Positions 24,452-35,657 of a stretch of DNA of 64,000 nt are shown piece by piece. The notes beneath the pieces are model-generated. The model searched no databases. It was not told the DNA's origin and saw only the letters and a program-made list of their open reading frames with translations. Origin of the DNA: Allacma fusca. Lineage: Eukaryota > Arthropoda > Collembola > Symphypleona > Sminthuridae. The stretch covers positions 9,715,873 to 9,779,872 of the forward strand of contig OX359250.1 in assembly GCA_947179485.1 (NCBI GenBank), in the 5' to 3' direction. Position 1 is the stretch's first letter, and each line of letters opens with the position of its first letter. The position numbers and the translations under genes are program-made.

Positions 24452-24791
24452 TAGGGAGTAGGGATGCCAATGGTCTGGTCCGGACCATTTATAATGGTCT
24501 GTTATTGGTCTGGTCCGGTGAGTCTGGTCTGATCCAACATTTGGACCAGATACAATTGGTCCAGCTTCAGGACCAGACCAGACCACAAGACTATGGTCCA
24601 AAAATTATGCAAAATAAAAATTTATGAGTTAACAAACTCCCTAGAAACACATTTAAAAAGTTATTTCTGGTGATAAAATAAAAATTTCGCTAGATAAAAC
24701 GTGAATATTTAATTGTACTCTATGGTTTTCTGGACCATGGTCCGGACCATGGCCTTTGGTCTGGTCTGGTCCGGAAAACTGGAGATCACTA
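24452..24791. mobile_element. 340-bp hAT-type MITE with GGTCTGGTCC words, TSD GTTGTGGG
   Basis: Perfect 8-bp duplication GTTGTGGG (24444-24451, 24792-24799). Left end TAGGGAGTAGGGATGCC; right end reversed TAGTGATCTCCAG, a weak TIR. Both arms consist of GGTCTGGTCCGGACC-type words in direct and inverted orientation; the middle is unrelated AT-rich DNA. Confidence 0.85.
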
Positions 24792-25081
24792 GTTGTGGGG
24801 TATAAATACTTTTTAAAATAATTAAATGTAATAAATAAAGGCAATATACCGTTGGATAAATTTGAAAAGGTATTTCATTTCTTAATCTATTCATTGAAAC
24901 GGAATCTCCAATGAAACTTGTCCTTTAGAATTTAGCCAACGATATGGGGCTTTTAAAACGGTAAATTAAACTATTTAAGCAGACCAAATGTTTGTCAGCC
25001 AGCCTTGCTTTGAAATTATCTTATAAGTAAACCTTTTTTGGTGCCCTCAGGCTGTTGTCAGGCTACCAGTGTAATTTCAAC

Positions 25082-26325
25082 CAGGGACGGGAAGAGGCTT
25101 GAATACGAATACTTTTTTAAACGTTGAGATACGAAGGAAATACTTGACAAAGAGCTTTGTATGGTCGAAACTAATTTTCAATTTTTGTTATTTTTTTCGG
25201 ATACTAATTCCGATTCCAATACTTTTCTTTAAGCCCATCTTTTAGGTATTGTAAGTACCGAATTTCAAAAATTCTTTTTAAATTCGACTATACTATCATT
25301 GATGTATTTGCTATGCTTACAACTAGGGAATGTCGATTGAAAATGCCCTCGCATAAATGCCTGCCAAGCTGAGTATGCCCAAAATGCCCGCCAACGTGCC
25401 ATATTTTTGGGCATATTGGCACGTTGGGAAAATGCCCTGAATTTGGGCATTTTCGGCAGGGCATAGTCGGCATTTAGGGCATATTCGACATTTTAGGCAT
25501 TTTCAGCCGGGAATATTCTGCATTTCTGGTAGGTAAATCTCCGTAATACAATCGAGCCAAAAATGCCACTATTTACTATTAAAATGAAATCCTATTAAAG
25601 GTGTACATGACAATTTTGTTTAAATGTATTATATTTCCAAAGATACACGCTGTGTATCTTACAGATAATTTATATTGAATTATTGACGAATGCAATTTTT
25701 TTGCATTTTGTATAAAGTTAGTCAGAAGACTCGAGTCATCAACAAATCCTCTCCATCAGAACTTTGATTTGTATAACTTTCATCCTCTGGAGCAGATGCT
25801 CCGCCTCCAGCGTAAATAAAATTTCTCAAATTTTATGACCAGTGCTTCGAAGTTGGCATAGTTTATTGCATTCCAAAATGTGAGCTTCAGTAGTAACAAT
25901 GGTTAGACGTTTTAAAAACTACAACTCCTACGATTGTCTACTGATCATATTTATTTACCTGTGTGCTAAAACCGTCGAGTAATCGTTTTTATTTATAACG
26001 ATGTGAGCGGTGTAGTGTGCAGTAGTAGCAAGTGGAAGTAGTAGTAGCGACCAATAACGTCTGGAAAAGGTAATCAACCCGAAAATTTGAACTGAATATG
26101 CCCAAAATGCCGAATATGCCCAGGAATGAAAATGCCCCAAATGCCCGTGCCGAATATGCCCAAAATCTACGTATTTGCCCAAAGTTGAAAATGTCCAATA
26201 TGCCATGGCATTTTCAAATCGACAATCCCTACTTACAACTAATCAATGCAACTGTCCATTTACAAACAATCGAGGTAATGAGTTTTAGGGGCATTGTGAA
26301 ATACGGATTACGACTCCCGTCCCTG
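25082..26325. mobile_element. hAT-type element, CAGGGACGGGA ends, carrying a nested MITE
   Basis: Left CAGGGACGGGAAGAGG and right CTCCCGTCCCTG are inverted. Flanks ATTTCAAC (25074-25081) and ATTTCAAT (26326-26333) match at 7 of 8. Arms contain GAATACGAATAC- and ATTCCGATTCCAATAC-type words, related to the elements at 26970 and 31610. Most of its length is the insertion at 25324-26231. Confidence 0.82.
25324..26231. mobile_element. 908-bp nested hAT-type MITE with AAATGCCC words, TSD CTTACAAC
   Basis: TIRs TAGGGAATGTCGATTGAAAA (left) and, reversed, TAGGGATTGTCGATTTGAAA (right). Perfect 8-bp duplication CTTACAAC (25316-25323, 26232-26239). Both arms are made of AAAATGCCC, GGGCATTTT and GGGCATATTCGGCATTT words. 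The central 500 bp is unrelated and has no recognised protein. Confidence 0.92.
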
Positions 26326-26704
26326 ATTTCAATATATTTATGACAGCGACTTTCTCGCTAAAGTCGAGCACCAGTGACGAATTATTTTTAAAATCGTGTG
26401 GACTATTTATTAGTATGGTTAAATGAGCCAGTCGAGTGGATGCACGTAAGTGTAGGCTACGGTTTGGAGATTTTGTTCACGTGGAGGTGAAACATTCAAA
26501 CATGGATTACAAAAATTGATTGTTGGTAACTTGTTTAGCATTGCGGTATTTCTGTTCTCTTTTTAACTTTTTTATCTTTTGTATTCTGAAATGGCATTAT
26601 TTTTTGTTGACTTGGACAGAATTAAGTTGAACACGTGGTTACTATAACTTAAGTTAACAAAAAAGAAAATAATATTAAAAAGAAAAAATGCTTTGATTTT
26701 TAAT

Positions 26705-26872
26705 TTAAACCCGGGTACATTTTGGTCGGCTCAAAATTTCGGGTACGGATACGGGTATGGGCACGGGTACAAAGATTTCAAAATGGGTATATACCCACCG
26801 GGTACGGGTATAATGGGGTCATTTACTCGTACCCACGACCATTGTACCCGAGTATTTGGATACGTTGAGAAT
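26705..26872. repeat. GGGTACGGGT word block
   Basis: A cluster of GGGTACGGGTATGGGCAC-type degenerate repeats on both strands. Similar blocks occur near 29363-30405, 30975-31229 and 41175-41370. No clear ends or target duplication here; probably an eroded element. Confidence 0.6.
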
Positions 26873-27139
26873 TAAGACATTTTGATGAATTTTATACCAT
26901 CATGCCCGTACGTTGGAAACTTCTGTCCGCATTTTTAGCTTTTCTGAATACATATAGATTAGTGCTAATCAAGGATGGGAAATCCGAAAAATATGAATTC
27001 TAATTCGAATTAAAATATTCAAGGCGAAGAATTCCGATTTAAAATACTTATAACAATACTGACAAATATGAATTCTAATACGGATTTAAATTTCCTCGAG
27101 TATTCGTTCATTATGAATTCCGATTTGAATATTTATTTG

Positions 27140-29067
27140 CAGGGATGTCAATTTCCAATTTTGTGATTACAATTTATAATTAATGATTACTTGAAAAACG
27201 AAATGAATTTATAATTACAATTGATGATTAATTGAATTGTAGCTACTATTTAATTTTTACGATTAACGATTACTTTACAAATAATTTTCATTGTTGATTA
27301 CAATTAACGATTACTTTACAAATAATTTTCATTGATGATTACAATTAACGATTACTTTAAAAATAATTTGCATTAAATAATTACAATACTTATTAACGAT
27401 TACTTTACAAATAATTTTCATTCATGATTACAATTAACGATTACTTTACAAATAATTTTCATTGATGATTACAATTAACGATTACTTTACAAATAATTTT
27501 CATTGATGATTACAATTAACGATTACTTTACAAATAATTTTCATTGATGATTACAATTAACGATTACTTTACAAATAATTTTCATTGATGATTACAATTA
27601 ACGATTACTTTACAAATAATTTTCATTGATGATTACAATTAACGATTACTTTACAAACAATTTTCATTGATAATTACAATTAACGATTACTTTACAAATA
27701 ATTTTCATTGATGATTACAATTAACGATTACTTTACAAATAATTTTCATTGATGATTACAATTAACGATTACTTTACAAATAATTTTCATTGATGATTAC
27801 AATTAACGATAACTTTAAAAATAATTTGCATTAAATAATTACAATAATTATTAACGATTACTTCAAAAATAATTGTCATCGATGATTACAATTAACGATT
27901 ACTTTAAAAATAATTTTCATTGATGATTTCGATTAACGATTATTTAAAAAAAATATTTTCATTGATGATTTCGATTAGTGATTATTTTAAACAAAATCTA
28001 TTATAATCAACGTGTATCGGAATTGTTTAGTTGTCGATTGTAACTAATTATTACATTTTAAAAAATTATTTAATTTTGGGTTACAACTAATGATTGTCTT
28101 TTTATGTGTTTAAATGTTTAATTGACAATTACAATTAGTGACTCTTTTTAAAAATGTGTTACTTGTTACTTTAGTTACTCGGTGAACAGAGGAAATCAAT
28201 CGCTGAGGGCGGTGAAACGTTAGGCGCAGTTTTTATATGGTATAGATTATATTTTTACTTCGTTGTATTTCAGAAAAATAATAGCTACGAACTTGTAGTA
28301 AGTAGTAACTGAATATGGTACAACAAAATAATAATTGCTTTATATGGTTACCAGCAGGGGTGGATTTACGGGGCGTGTTAGAGTCAGGGTAAAAATTACT
28401 TTATAAATCCACCCCTGGTTACCAGTATCTTTTTATTGTAAATTGTGTATTCAGAAGTTTATAATGTGCAAGCTTTTGGCCACAACGAGTCTAACGTCGT
28501 CAGGTGAGACACTTTATTGATAAAATTTTGTCCCGTTTCAAATTCCCTATTATTTATTAGGATAAATGATTACTTTGGGGAATACGATTACAAAATACTT
28601 TTGGAAAAATGTGATTAATGATTACGATTACAAAATACTTTTGGAAAAATGTGATTGATGATTGCGACTACAAAATACTTTCTGCTAAAATATCATTTAC
28701 GATTAAAATTACAAATTACTTTTTTATGAATTTGCATATACGATTACAATCACTAATTACTTTTTGATAAATTTGCATAGACGATTACAATTACTAATTA
28801 CTTTTTGATAAATTTGCATATACGATTACAATTACTAATTACTTTTTGATAAACTTCCAATTTCAATTACAATTAACGAATAATGGTTTATAATTTAATC
28901 ATTGGCGATTAAAATTGATGATTGATTTTCGAGAACGGTTAATTGATGATTACAATTAATGATTATTTCGAAAAATCCAAGCTTACTAAATTAACGATTG
29001 ATGATTAATAATTAGTAATCGTTAATCGTTAATCATTAATCGCGATTATTAATCGTTGACATCCCTG
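27140..29067. mobile_element. 1.9-kb nested hAT-type MITE with GATTACAATTAACG words, TSD TTTATTTG
   Basis: Ends CAGGGATGTCAATTTCC and CGTTGACATCCCTG are inverted; perfect 8-bp duplication TTTATTTG (27132-27139, 29068-29075). The left arm is a near-perfect 43- to 44-bp tandem array (GATTACAATTAACGATTACT then TTACAAATAATTTTCATTGA), about a dozen units from 27290 to 27810. The right arm has ACGATTACAATTACTAATTA units. A 63-bp MITE sits inside at 28355. Confidence 0.92.
28355..28417. mobile_element. 63-bp MITE, TSD GTTACCAG
   Basis: CAGGGGTGGATTTA at the left and TAAATCCACCCCTG at the right form perfect 14-bp inverted repeats. Perfect 8-bp duplication GTTACCAG (28347-28354, 28418-28425). Only 35 bp separate the two inverted repeats. 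Same family as 23594-23747; it lies in the 27140-29067 element. Confidence 0.92.
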
Positions 29068-29129
29068 TTTATTTGAATACTCCTGGTATACTGAAAATAC
29101 AAAGAATTTAATTACGGGAAAAGTTCAAC

Positions 29130-29237
29130 CTTAGAAGCATGGTATCATCAATGTTTTGGGAAGCTAGTTTCCCCCGTAGGTCATTAAGTATAATTTTAAG
29201 AGCTGAAAAAACACATTCAACTGATATTTGAACTCCA
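29130..29237 (-). pseudogene. hAT transposase C-terminal (dimerisation) fragment
   Basis: The minus strand from 29237 is open for 36 codons: GVQISVECVFSALKIILNDL, then RGKLASQNIDDTMLLR. The pattern (I/A)S-V-E-x-VFSA, then DLRGKLxxxNIDDxMLL is that of the hAT C-terminal dimerisation domain. It is an isolated fragment inside the 26970-30615 element and ties these MITEs to the hAT superfamily. Confidence 0.75.
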
Positions 29238-29352
29238 AGATTATTAATTTTCTTTCGGCCCATTTTTAGTTACCTATAAAAATTTTAGTATCAACGATTT
29301 AAATTACCTGAGTAATTAACTTGTAGGACAAACAATAATTTTGAGCACAACT

Positions 29353-30405
29353 AGGGAAGCTCATGGGAACAGGACCAACACGGGTATTTGGGTACAGGAA
29401 CAGGAACAGGTCCAAAATGGGTACAGTTTATAAGTTCCCAATTATAACAGGAACAATACAGGTACTTTTATTTTGTACCCAGAAACCTGTGACCACAATC
29501 ACAAACAGGTACAGGAACGAAAGTCGTTCCTGTTTGTGTTCCCAATAGGAACAGGTCCACACTGTGGAAAGACCCGTATTTAAACGTGTGGACCCGGGTA
29601 CTTTGACGTTTTTGAACTTCGATCATTTCCAAAGCGCCAATCAACGCTCGAAATGAATTTTGAGCATGGCCTGATTATAAGAACGCGAAAATTGTACATG
29701 CATGGCTATGAATATCATTTGCCATGCTCGTTAGTTGCTTTAAAACTAATTACCTCATTGGACTTATTTTGTATTTTTTTGCAAGTAGTTATTTCAGTTT
29801 AAACATGGATTCAGCAACAATTCCATTGAAATAAATCTTGACAGTGACCACAATAGTGATACAGAAGAAAATGTAAACTCAGAACAAAGGTCTGACGTGT
29901 ACAGTCATTTTAAATATGACAAGAAAAATCTAAAATTCCAGTGCAATTACTGCAAGGTAGGTTTTATTGTAATATAAAAGTAGTAATAAAAATTAATTAT
30001 TTATTTCCACTGGAAACATTCAGAAGCATTTATGAAGATGAAATTAGCAGCAAAAAGGCTTAAAAGTAAAGTTTCTTTTCCGCCCTTAAAAGTAATAAAC
30101 AAGTTACGGTACAATAATTATTTTATAGTCAAAAATATGCAGGAACACAGAAATTATTTATTGAAAAAGCAAAAAAATGGTAAAAAACGTTTAGCTTAAA
30201 TTCATATGTTTAAACTAAAGTACCCGGGGACGCACCCGTGTACTTGCTTAACTTTTGGGAATGGGTACACGTTTTGGGTACTTTTCAGGAACGGGTACAA
30301 TTTCAGGAACAGGTACAAGATTTTGGATATGTTAGCAGGTACAGGAACGGAAAATTTGTGCCTGCTAAATTTTAGCATAGGTACAGGAACATAAATTTTG
30401 TACAA
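29353..30405. mobile_element. Probable eroded hAT element with GGGTAC/GGAACAGG word arms and a BED-finger remnant
   Basis: Starts near TAGGGAAGCTCATGGGAACA. Left arm 29363-29600 and right arm 30216-30405 are GGTACAGGAACAGG and GGGTACACG words around an AT-rich middle that encodes a BED-type finger. No matching target duplication was found, so both ends are approximate. Confidence 0.5.
29805..29956 (+). pseudogene. BED zinc-finger exon remnant of a hAT transposase
   Basis: One frame reads NLDSDHNSDTEENVNSEQRS, then DVYSHFKYDKKNLKFQCNYC and K, followed by a donor-like GTAGGT at 29957. SDVYSHF plus CxxC is the start of a BED finger, which opens many hAT transposases. The nearest upstream ATG (29805) is out of frame with it by one base, so this copy is broken or starts elsewhere. 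Confidence 0.6.
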
Positions 30406-30974
30406 CATTTTGGTGAAATATACCATTGAAAACAATACTTTATTTTAATCGGAATTCAGTAAAATTTATTTGAATACCAATTCCGATTCCAAAAAATTTT
30501 TTGAATGCGATTTTGAATAAAAATACTTCCTGGGAATTATTTGGAATTCCAATATGAATTAAAATCATCAAATTTTCGAATATAATTCCGATTCCGATAC
30601 CGATTCCCATCCTTGGTGTTAATACTCTTTTAGCATTAAAACATACAGTAAATGTATTTTGGACTGTGTAGCTAAAATATATGCTTTTAGGGAAACAGGT
30701 TTTAGGAAGTATAAATAAATAAACACAAACGAGGAATAATAACAAAATAGAAGTGGAGAATAGGATTCAGCTAAATTTTGTACGGTTGGTAATATTTTGA
30801 TGAATCTGCAAGTATGCAAGTTACTTTTATTTCTAACCAAAATCGCGTCTAGTTTTTCTACTCTTCAATGAAAATATACAATATCAAGTACCGCTCTATC
30901 TAGTCAAAATTACACACTAAGCTGTCATACATTATTACACATGAAACTTTATGTACTACATTTAGAGATATATA

Positions 30975-31229
30975 AATATAAAGTACCCGAGTACGAGTAG
31001 GGGTACGACACTGAGATACTCGCTTATGGGTACAATTTTCTAATATTTTTCGGGTACGGGTACAATGCGGGTACAGGTGCATGGTTTGAGATTACATTGC
31101 GGGTATGAGTATGAAACATTTGTACCCAGATACTCGGGTTTGGTTACGGGTATAGATACAAGATATTGAAATTCCCGCAATTCGGGTACGGATACAGGTA
31201 TCGATTTTTCATACCCGTGCCGAGAACTG
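30975..31229. repeat. GGGTACGAGTAC word block with a CAGTTCTCGG right end
   Basis: Dense GGGTACGGGTACAATGCGG-type words. The right end, reversed, reads CAGTTCTCGGCACGGGTATG. That resembles the right end of the 41175-41370 block (CAGTGTTCGGACTGGGTATA), so the two share an element end. The left end is not resolved. Confidence 0.6.
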
Positions 31230-31609
31230 GCTATGCTATTCTCGTCTATCCTTAAATTACGAGCATCCGGCTTCTATTAATTCTATTCTACTTTCCAGAA
31301 TTTTTCGTTTCCCTCTATTCTAATTCTACGCCTTTACTAATACTTTCTATTCTACTTCTACATTTCCTGCCGTTGTACTAACTATTCTACTTCTATTCTA
31401 TCCAGTTCGAATGCAACAATAATGCTACATATCGCTACTTCTACTAATTGTAAGTACAAGTAATGCTTAATTCCCGGATTCTAAAACGTATTTGAAGTAC
31501 AAATCAAAGCTTTTCGTTCGTTTGGACTGTACACGGTAGTAAAGTGTATTATATTTAATTACCTTAGTTCTTCTTGCATTCACAGGATGGTAGTTTAAAT
31601 GCTTTCAAC

Positions 31610-32506
31610 CAGGGACGGGATATCGGAAAAATACGGATTTAAATGTGGATTCGAATACTTAATAATTTCGATTTCAATTTGAATTATTTTTTTAAATACT
31701 TACAAATTTGAATTCCGATACGGATTCCAATATATTTGAATATTTCCTGAATTTGGATTCCGATTCAAATACTTTTCGGATATTCTTACAAAAAATGGGT
31801 ATTTATTCAAAAGCACAATTTAACCTCAAAAATATAAGCGATACATAACACATTAAGTGTTTTCAAGACAAAATTACCACGCAAATCATTTATTATAAAC
31901 TTGAGCACAGAAAACACACGCTCAGCTGATATTTGAGTAACTGGAAAAGAAAGGAGTGATCCCTTTTCCCCACCTTTCCGATTAGTTCCTTCTAACAGTA
32001 TTTGTAAATCGATTTGTTTGATAACACATCGTAACTAGAATGTACTTGAGAGCAACATTTAAGAAGTGAGAAACTTGATTCACTTAATAGTGGTTAATAG
32101 TCCTGTGAGACCGAGAGCTATCTCACCCTGTTTGCAGGAATTTTTGCAAAAACGGGCTTCAACTCACTGACCATTAACATTCAAACACTTTTCGTTTACC
32201 CAACCATTCGGTTCTTCGCCTTTGGGTTTTATAATTACATGTGTGCAGTTTTCAAAAAATGCTTCCTATGAACTTTATCTCGCACGTGGCAATATAAAAC
32301 CCAATGAAATCGATACTTTATTGGAATCGGAATTCATAAAAAAATATTCGAATACCGATTCGAATACCCTGCTTTTATTCTAATCCGATTTTGGATACAA
32401 ATACCTTTGTGAATATTTTTCCGATTCTAATATCGATACGGATACCCTAACTTTTTGAATATAATTCCGATTCTAATTCCGATTCGAATTCGAATTCCCG
32501 TCCCTG
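31610..32506. mobile_element. 897-bp hAT element, GAATTCCGATT words, TSD CTTTCAAC
   Basis: Left CAGGGACGGGATATCGG and right GAATTCCCGTCCCTG are inverted. Perfect 8-bp duplication CTTTCAAC (31602-31609, 32507-32514). Arms are degenerate GATTCCGATTCGAATAC words; the middle keeps a transposase remnant on the minus strand. Confidence 0.92.
31841..31938 (-). pseudogene. hAT transposase C-terminal fragment inside a deletion derivative
   Basis: The minus strand reads TQISAERVFSVLKFIINDLR, then GNFVLKTLNVLC. ISAERVFS is the classic hAT dimerisation signature. It is homologous to the fragment at 29130-29237 and lies in a short element with intact ends, which is therefore an internally deleted copy of an autonomous hAT. 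Confidence 0.78.
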
Positions 32507-32826
32507 CTTTCAACATTGTTACCTGTATTATAATGATTTTAATGATACGTTATAGTATGCATGTATGAATTTATTTATGTATATGCTATGCTACTTCTCC
32601 TTCTACCATCGTCTCTTCTATTTCTAATTCTACCACAGGATGCTGGCTTCACAGCTAATTACTGCTACTCTAATTGCTTAATTCAAAATTCGACTTCTAT
32701 TTAGTACTACTCGATGGATAGTAGCGTTACCTCTATTCTATTTCTACTTTTTGGCTCATTTATTTTGGCTTCTACTCTATTTTTTCCTCTACTTCTATTG
32801 TTGGTAGAGCAGAAGGCCCAGCTGTG

Positions 32827-33208
32827 CTACGAAAGTAGTACTAACAAAACCGTCAGAAACCTGTCCGTTCTCCTCTCATTTCTCTATGCAACCTCATGTT
32901 TTTTTCCTTGAGACTAAACCCCGCGCCGAGCAGACCGTGCCTCAAGTAGCCAAGAATACTGCGAGATGTTGGAAGAAAATGATACCACAGCAGAGGAACT
33001 ATTACCGAGTTTGATATTCCAGTGCAGCTTCGAAGACTAATACTTTCCCAAGGAATTAAATCTCATGTAAAAAACCAAAGAGCAAGCAAAGCATGAATAA
33101 CTACAGTAAATTTTTCGTACTGATCAAATTGAGAATTTATAAGCATTGAACGATACGCAAAAATTGAGCTAATAAAAAGAGTAAAACATGTGGATCTGGT
33201 CAAACAAT
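32827..33208 (+). pseudogene. Duplicate of last intron and exon of the protamine-like gene
   Basis: Closely matches 14472-14848. It contains the intron's branch-point and pyrimidine tract, the whole 147-nt exon equivalent (32913-33059) and the 3' flank. The intron is retained, so this is a DNA copy, not a retrocopy. The acceptor now reads CCTTGAG and an in-frame TGA (33012-33014) truncates the box. Upstream exons are absent; the left junction abuts the TTCTACTTC word region. Confidence 0.85.
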
Positions 33209-33940
33209 CCAAGATACCGATAATTTGTGTAGAAATCATCTTTATAGAAAATACAATATTAGAAGATATGTTTGTTGTACGCGTTAAATAGGATTGCTTC
33301 ATAATTTCCCACAATACCATGTCCCATTCCCTTTGTTGTTTGCTCCGCTTAAACTCAAAGTTATTTAGTTTAGTAGACTAACGTTAGGATAGTAAAATTT
33401 GCCCCGTGAGCATCCTGTCCGGGGAAATCTACAAGTGAATAATTAGTAAATAATAATACTTATAAGCTCACGAAGTTATTGTAATACAGAAGACAGTTCA
33501 ATTGCAGTAATGAGAATAATAATTGCAATCAATGCCAACGGTTGAAGATATGAAATGACCTATAGGGCCCAGTAAAAGTTTTATACACGAGTCCAAGAGG
33601 GTTGTAAATTCTTTTTACCGGACAGTGTCCCTTGGAAACAGGTTGCCAAACCCGAACCAGTTATACTTCCGGTTAAATCTTTTCCATAGCTCGAATCCGT
33701 TAAATCATATAACTTCAGCTGGCCTCAACTGCAGTTTTTCCTACATCCAATAGCTGGGGATGACGTATTTAAAGGGAATACAGATAACCTATAATATGCT
33801 TCTGTCCTCTGCCCTTGCCCTTCAGCACCTGCAGTTGACACGGGCCACCTGCAATGTAGAAACGGCCATGTATGGTCATCCTCTGTTCTAATCTCTACAT
33901 TATAACGGCCACTTGATGGAGTCTGTGCCTTTTCAAATTG
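33209..33940. other. No gene recognised
   Basis: Spacer between the duplicated exon and a tandem-repeat block; no coding signal I can support. The left end of the Helitron could lie in or right of this stretch. Confidence 0.4.
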
Positions 33941-34160
33941 CGCGCTCTTCTGCTTCAAGCACCAATAGATGCCAAGAGTACATATATACCATACCATAAG
34001 CAATCCTCCCCTCATCGTACGCGCTCTTCTGCTTCATTTACTTTCCACAAGCATCGTACGCGCTCTTCTGCTTCATTTACTTTCCACAAACACCAATAGA
34101 TGGCAAGAGTACATATATCCCATAAGCAATTCTCTCCTCATCGTGCATCGTATAATTGTT
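33941..34160 (+). repeat. 39-bp tandem repeat plus larger duplicated block
   Basis: CGCGCTCTTCTGCTTCATTT followed by ACTTTCCACAAGCATCGTA occurs in tandem from about 34019. It is flanked by two copies of a block containing CACCAATAGATG(C/G)CAAGAG and CATAAGCAATYCTCYCCTCA. Function unknown. Confidence 0.7.
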
Positions 34161-34574
34161 AACTTGGATCGGAACTCCACTCCTGCCTATCTCTAGGACG
34201 CAAGCCATTCTCATAACGACTAACGAGCTCACCGAATCACACCATTCAAATCAAACTTTCACTGAAGAATTCATCATTCCCACGGCTTCAACCTTTTCAG
34301 GTAGGTAATTTTTGTTGTTACTATTTTGACATTTGCATGCGACTATAAATATATGTAAATAAAATACATTTACAATAAAAAATGATTACAAATATTATTA
34401 TGCTCACCGCATTAGCTACTCTCAACTCCGAGTTTGAATTTTTGTGACGGATACCGTATGGCTTTTCCTAATTATTTTTGTCTTTTATGTTGCAGAGTAC
34501 AAGCGACGGCATTTAATCACATATCCAGTGGTTCATTTGAAGGCGAGTTGTGTTGTCCTGTTGACTTTACCACA

Positions 34575-35294
34575 GGTGGAGAGTGGTTGGGACCCATTGG
34601 TTTTACCAAGGGTGGAGAGTGGTTGGGACCCATTGGTTTTACCAAGGGTGGAGAGTGGTTGGGACCCATTGGTTTTACCAAGGGTGGAGAGTGGTTGGGA
34701 CCCATTGGTTTTACCAAGGGTGGAGAGTGGTTGGGACCCATTGGTTTTACCAAGGGTGGAGAGTGGTTGGGACCCATTGGTTTTACCAAGGGTGGAGAGT
34801 GGTTGGGACCCATTGGTTTTACCAAGGGTGGAGAGTGGTTGGGACCCATTGGTTTTACCAAGGGTGGAGAGTGGTTGGGACCCATTGGTTTTACCAAGGG
34901 TGGAGAGTGGTTGGGACCCATTGGTTTTACCAAGGGTGGAGAGTGGTTGGGACCCATTGGTTTTACCAAGGGTGGAGAGTGGTTGGGACCCATTGGTTTT
35001 ACCAAGGGTGGAGAGTGGTTGGGACCCATTGGTTTTACCAAGGGTGGAGAGTGGTTGGGACCCATTGGTTTTATCAAGGGTGGAGAGTGGTTGGGACCCA
35101 TTGGTTTTATCAAGGGTGGAGAGTGGTTGGGACCCATTGGTTTTATCAAGGGTGGAGAGTGGTTGGGACCCATTGGTTTTATCAAGGGTGGAGAGTGGTT
35201 GGGACCCATTGGTTTTATCAAGGGTGGAGAGTGGTTGGGACCCATTGGTTTTATCAAGGGTGGAGATTGGTTGGGACCCATTGGTTCAACCAAG
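34575..35294 (+). repeat. 36-bp minisatellite, 20 units
   Basis: Unit GGTGGAGAGTGGTTGGGACC then CATTGGTTTTACCAAG, 36 bp, exactly 20 times (720 bp). Early units carry ACC and later ones ATC at one site, so the array grew in blocks. Divergent copies continue to about 35630. As 36 is a multiple of three, most frames stay open (for example EWLGPIGFTKGG), so an open frame is not evidence of coding. Confidence 0.95.
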
Positions 35295-35657
35295 GGCGAG
35301 TTGAGTTGACCTGTTGGTTTTACCACAGGTAAAGAGTTGGAGTGGCCCATTGGGTTTACCAAGGGTGGAGAGTGGTTGGGAGTTGGGAGCCATTGGTTCA
35401 ACCAAAGGCGAGCAGAGTTGACCTGTTGGTTTAACCACAGGTGGAAAGTAGTTGCGACCTATTGGTTACATAACAGGCAGAGAGTTGGAGAGACCCATTG
35501 GTTTTACCAAGGGTGGAGAGTGGTTGGGAGCCATTGGTTCAATCAAAGGCGAGTTGAGTTAACCTGTTGGTTTAACCACAGGTGGAAAGTAGTTGTGACA
35601 AATTGGGTAACCAGCAGATGTAGAGTTGGAGATACGTTTATTATTTTAATAAATAAC

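Larger units (their letters stand above)
26970..30615. mobile_element. Composite hAT-type element, CAAGGATGGGAA ends, with nested insertions
   Basis: Left CAAGGATGGGAAATCCG and right CGATTCCCATCCTTG are inverted. Flanks GTGCTAAT (26962-26969) and GTGTTAAT (30616-30623) match at 7 of 8. Both arms are GAATTCCGATT words. Its own interior includes a minus-strand transposase C-terminal remnant (29237-29130). It was hit by the 27140-29067 element and apparently by a GGGTAC/GGAACAGG-word element from about 29353. Confidence 0.8.
31230..32815. repeat. TTCTACTTCTATT word region split by a hAT element
   Basis: CTATTCTACTTCTATT-type words occur at 31230-31445 and again at 32580-32815, on either side of the 31610-32506 element. 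It may be one older word-filled element, like the TAGTAGACTAGCTACTATT words at 15450, but I see no ends. Confidence 0.45.

Noticed and set aside
27290-27810. Telomere-like or simple satellite made of GATTAC words
   Set aside because: The array is enclosed by inverted ends and a perfect 8-bp target duplication, so it is the arm of a transposon.
34575-35294. CRISPR array
   Set aside because: Repeats are contiguous with no spacers, in an intron-bearing eukaryotic sequence.
34434-35401. Four overlapping repetitive open frames (about 250-294 codons) over the 36-bp array
   Set aside because: A 36-bp tandem unit without stops opens many frames at once. No start, splice or family evidence supports a protein.
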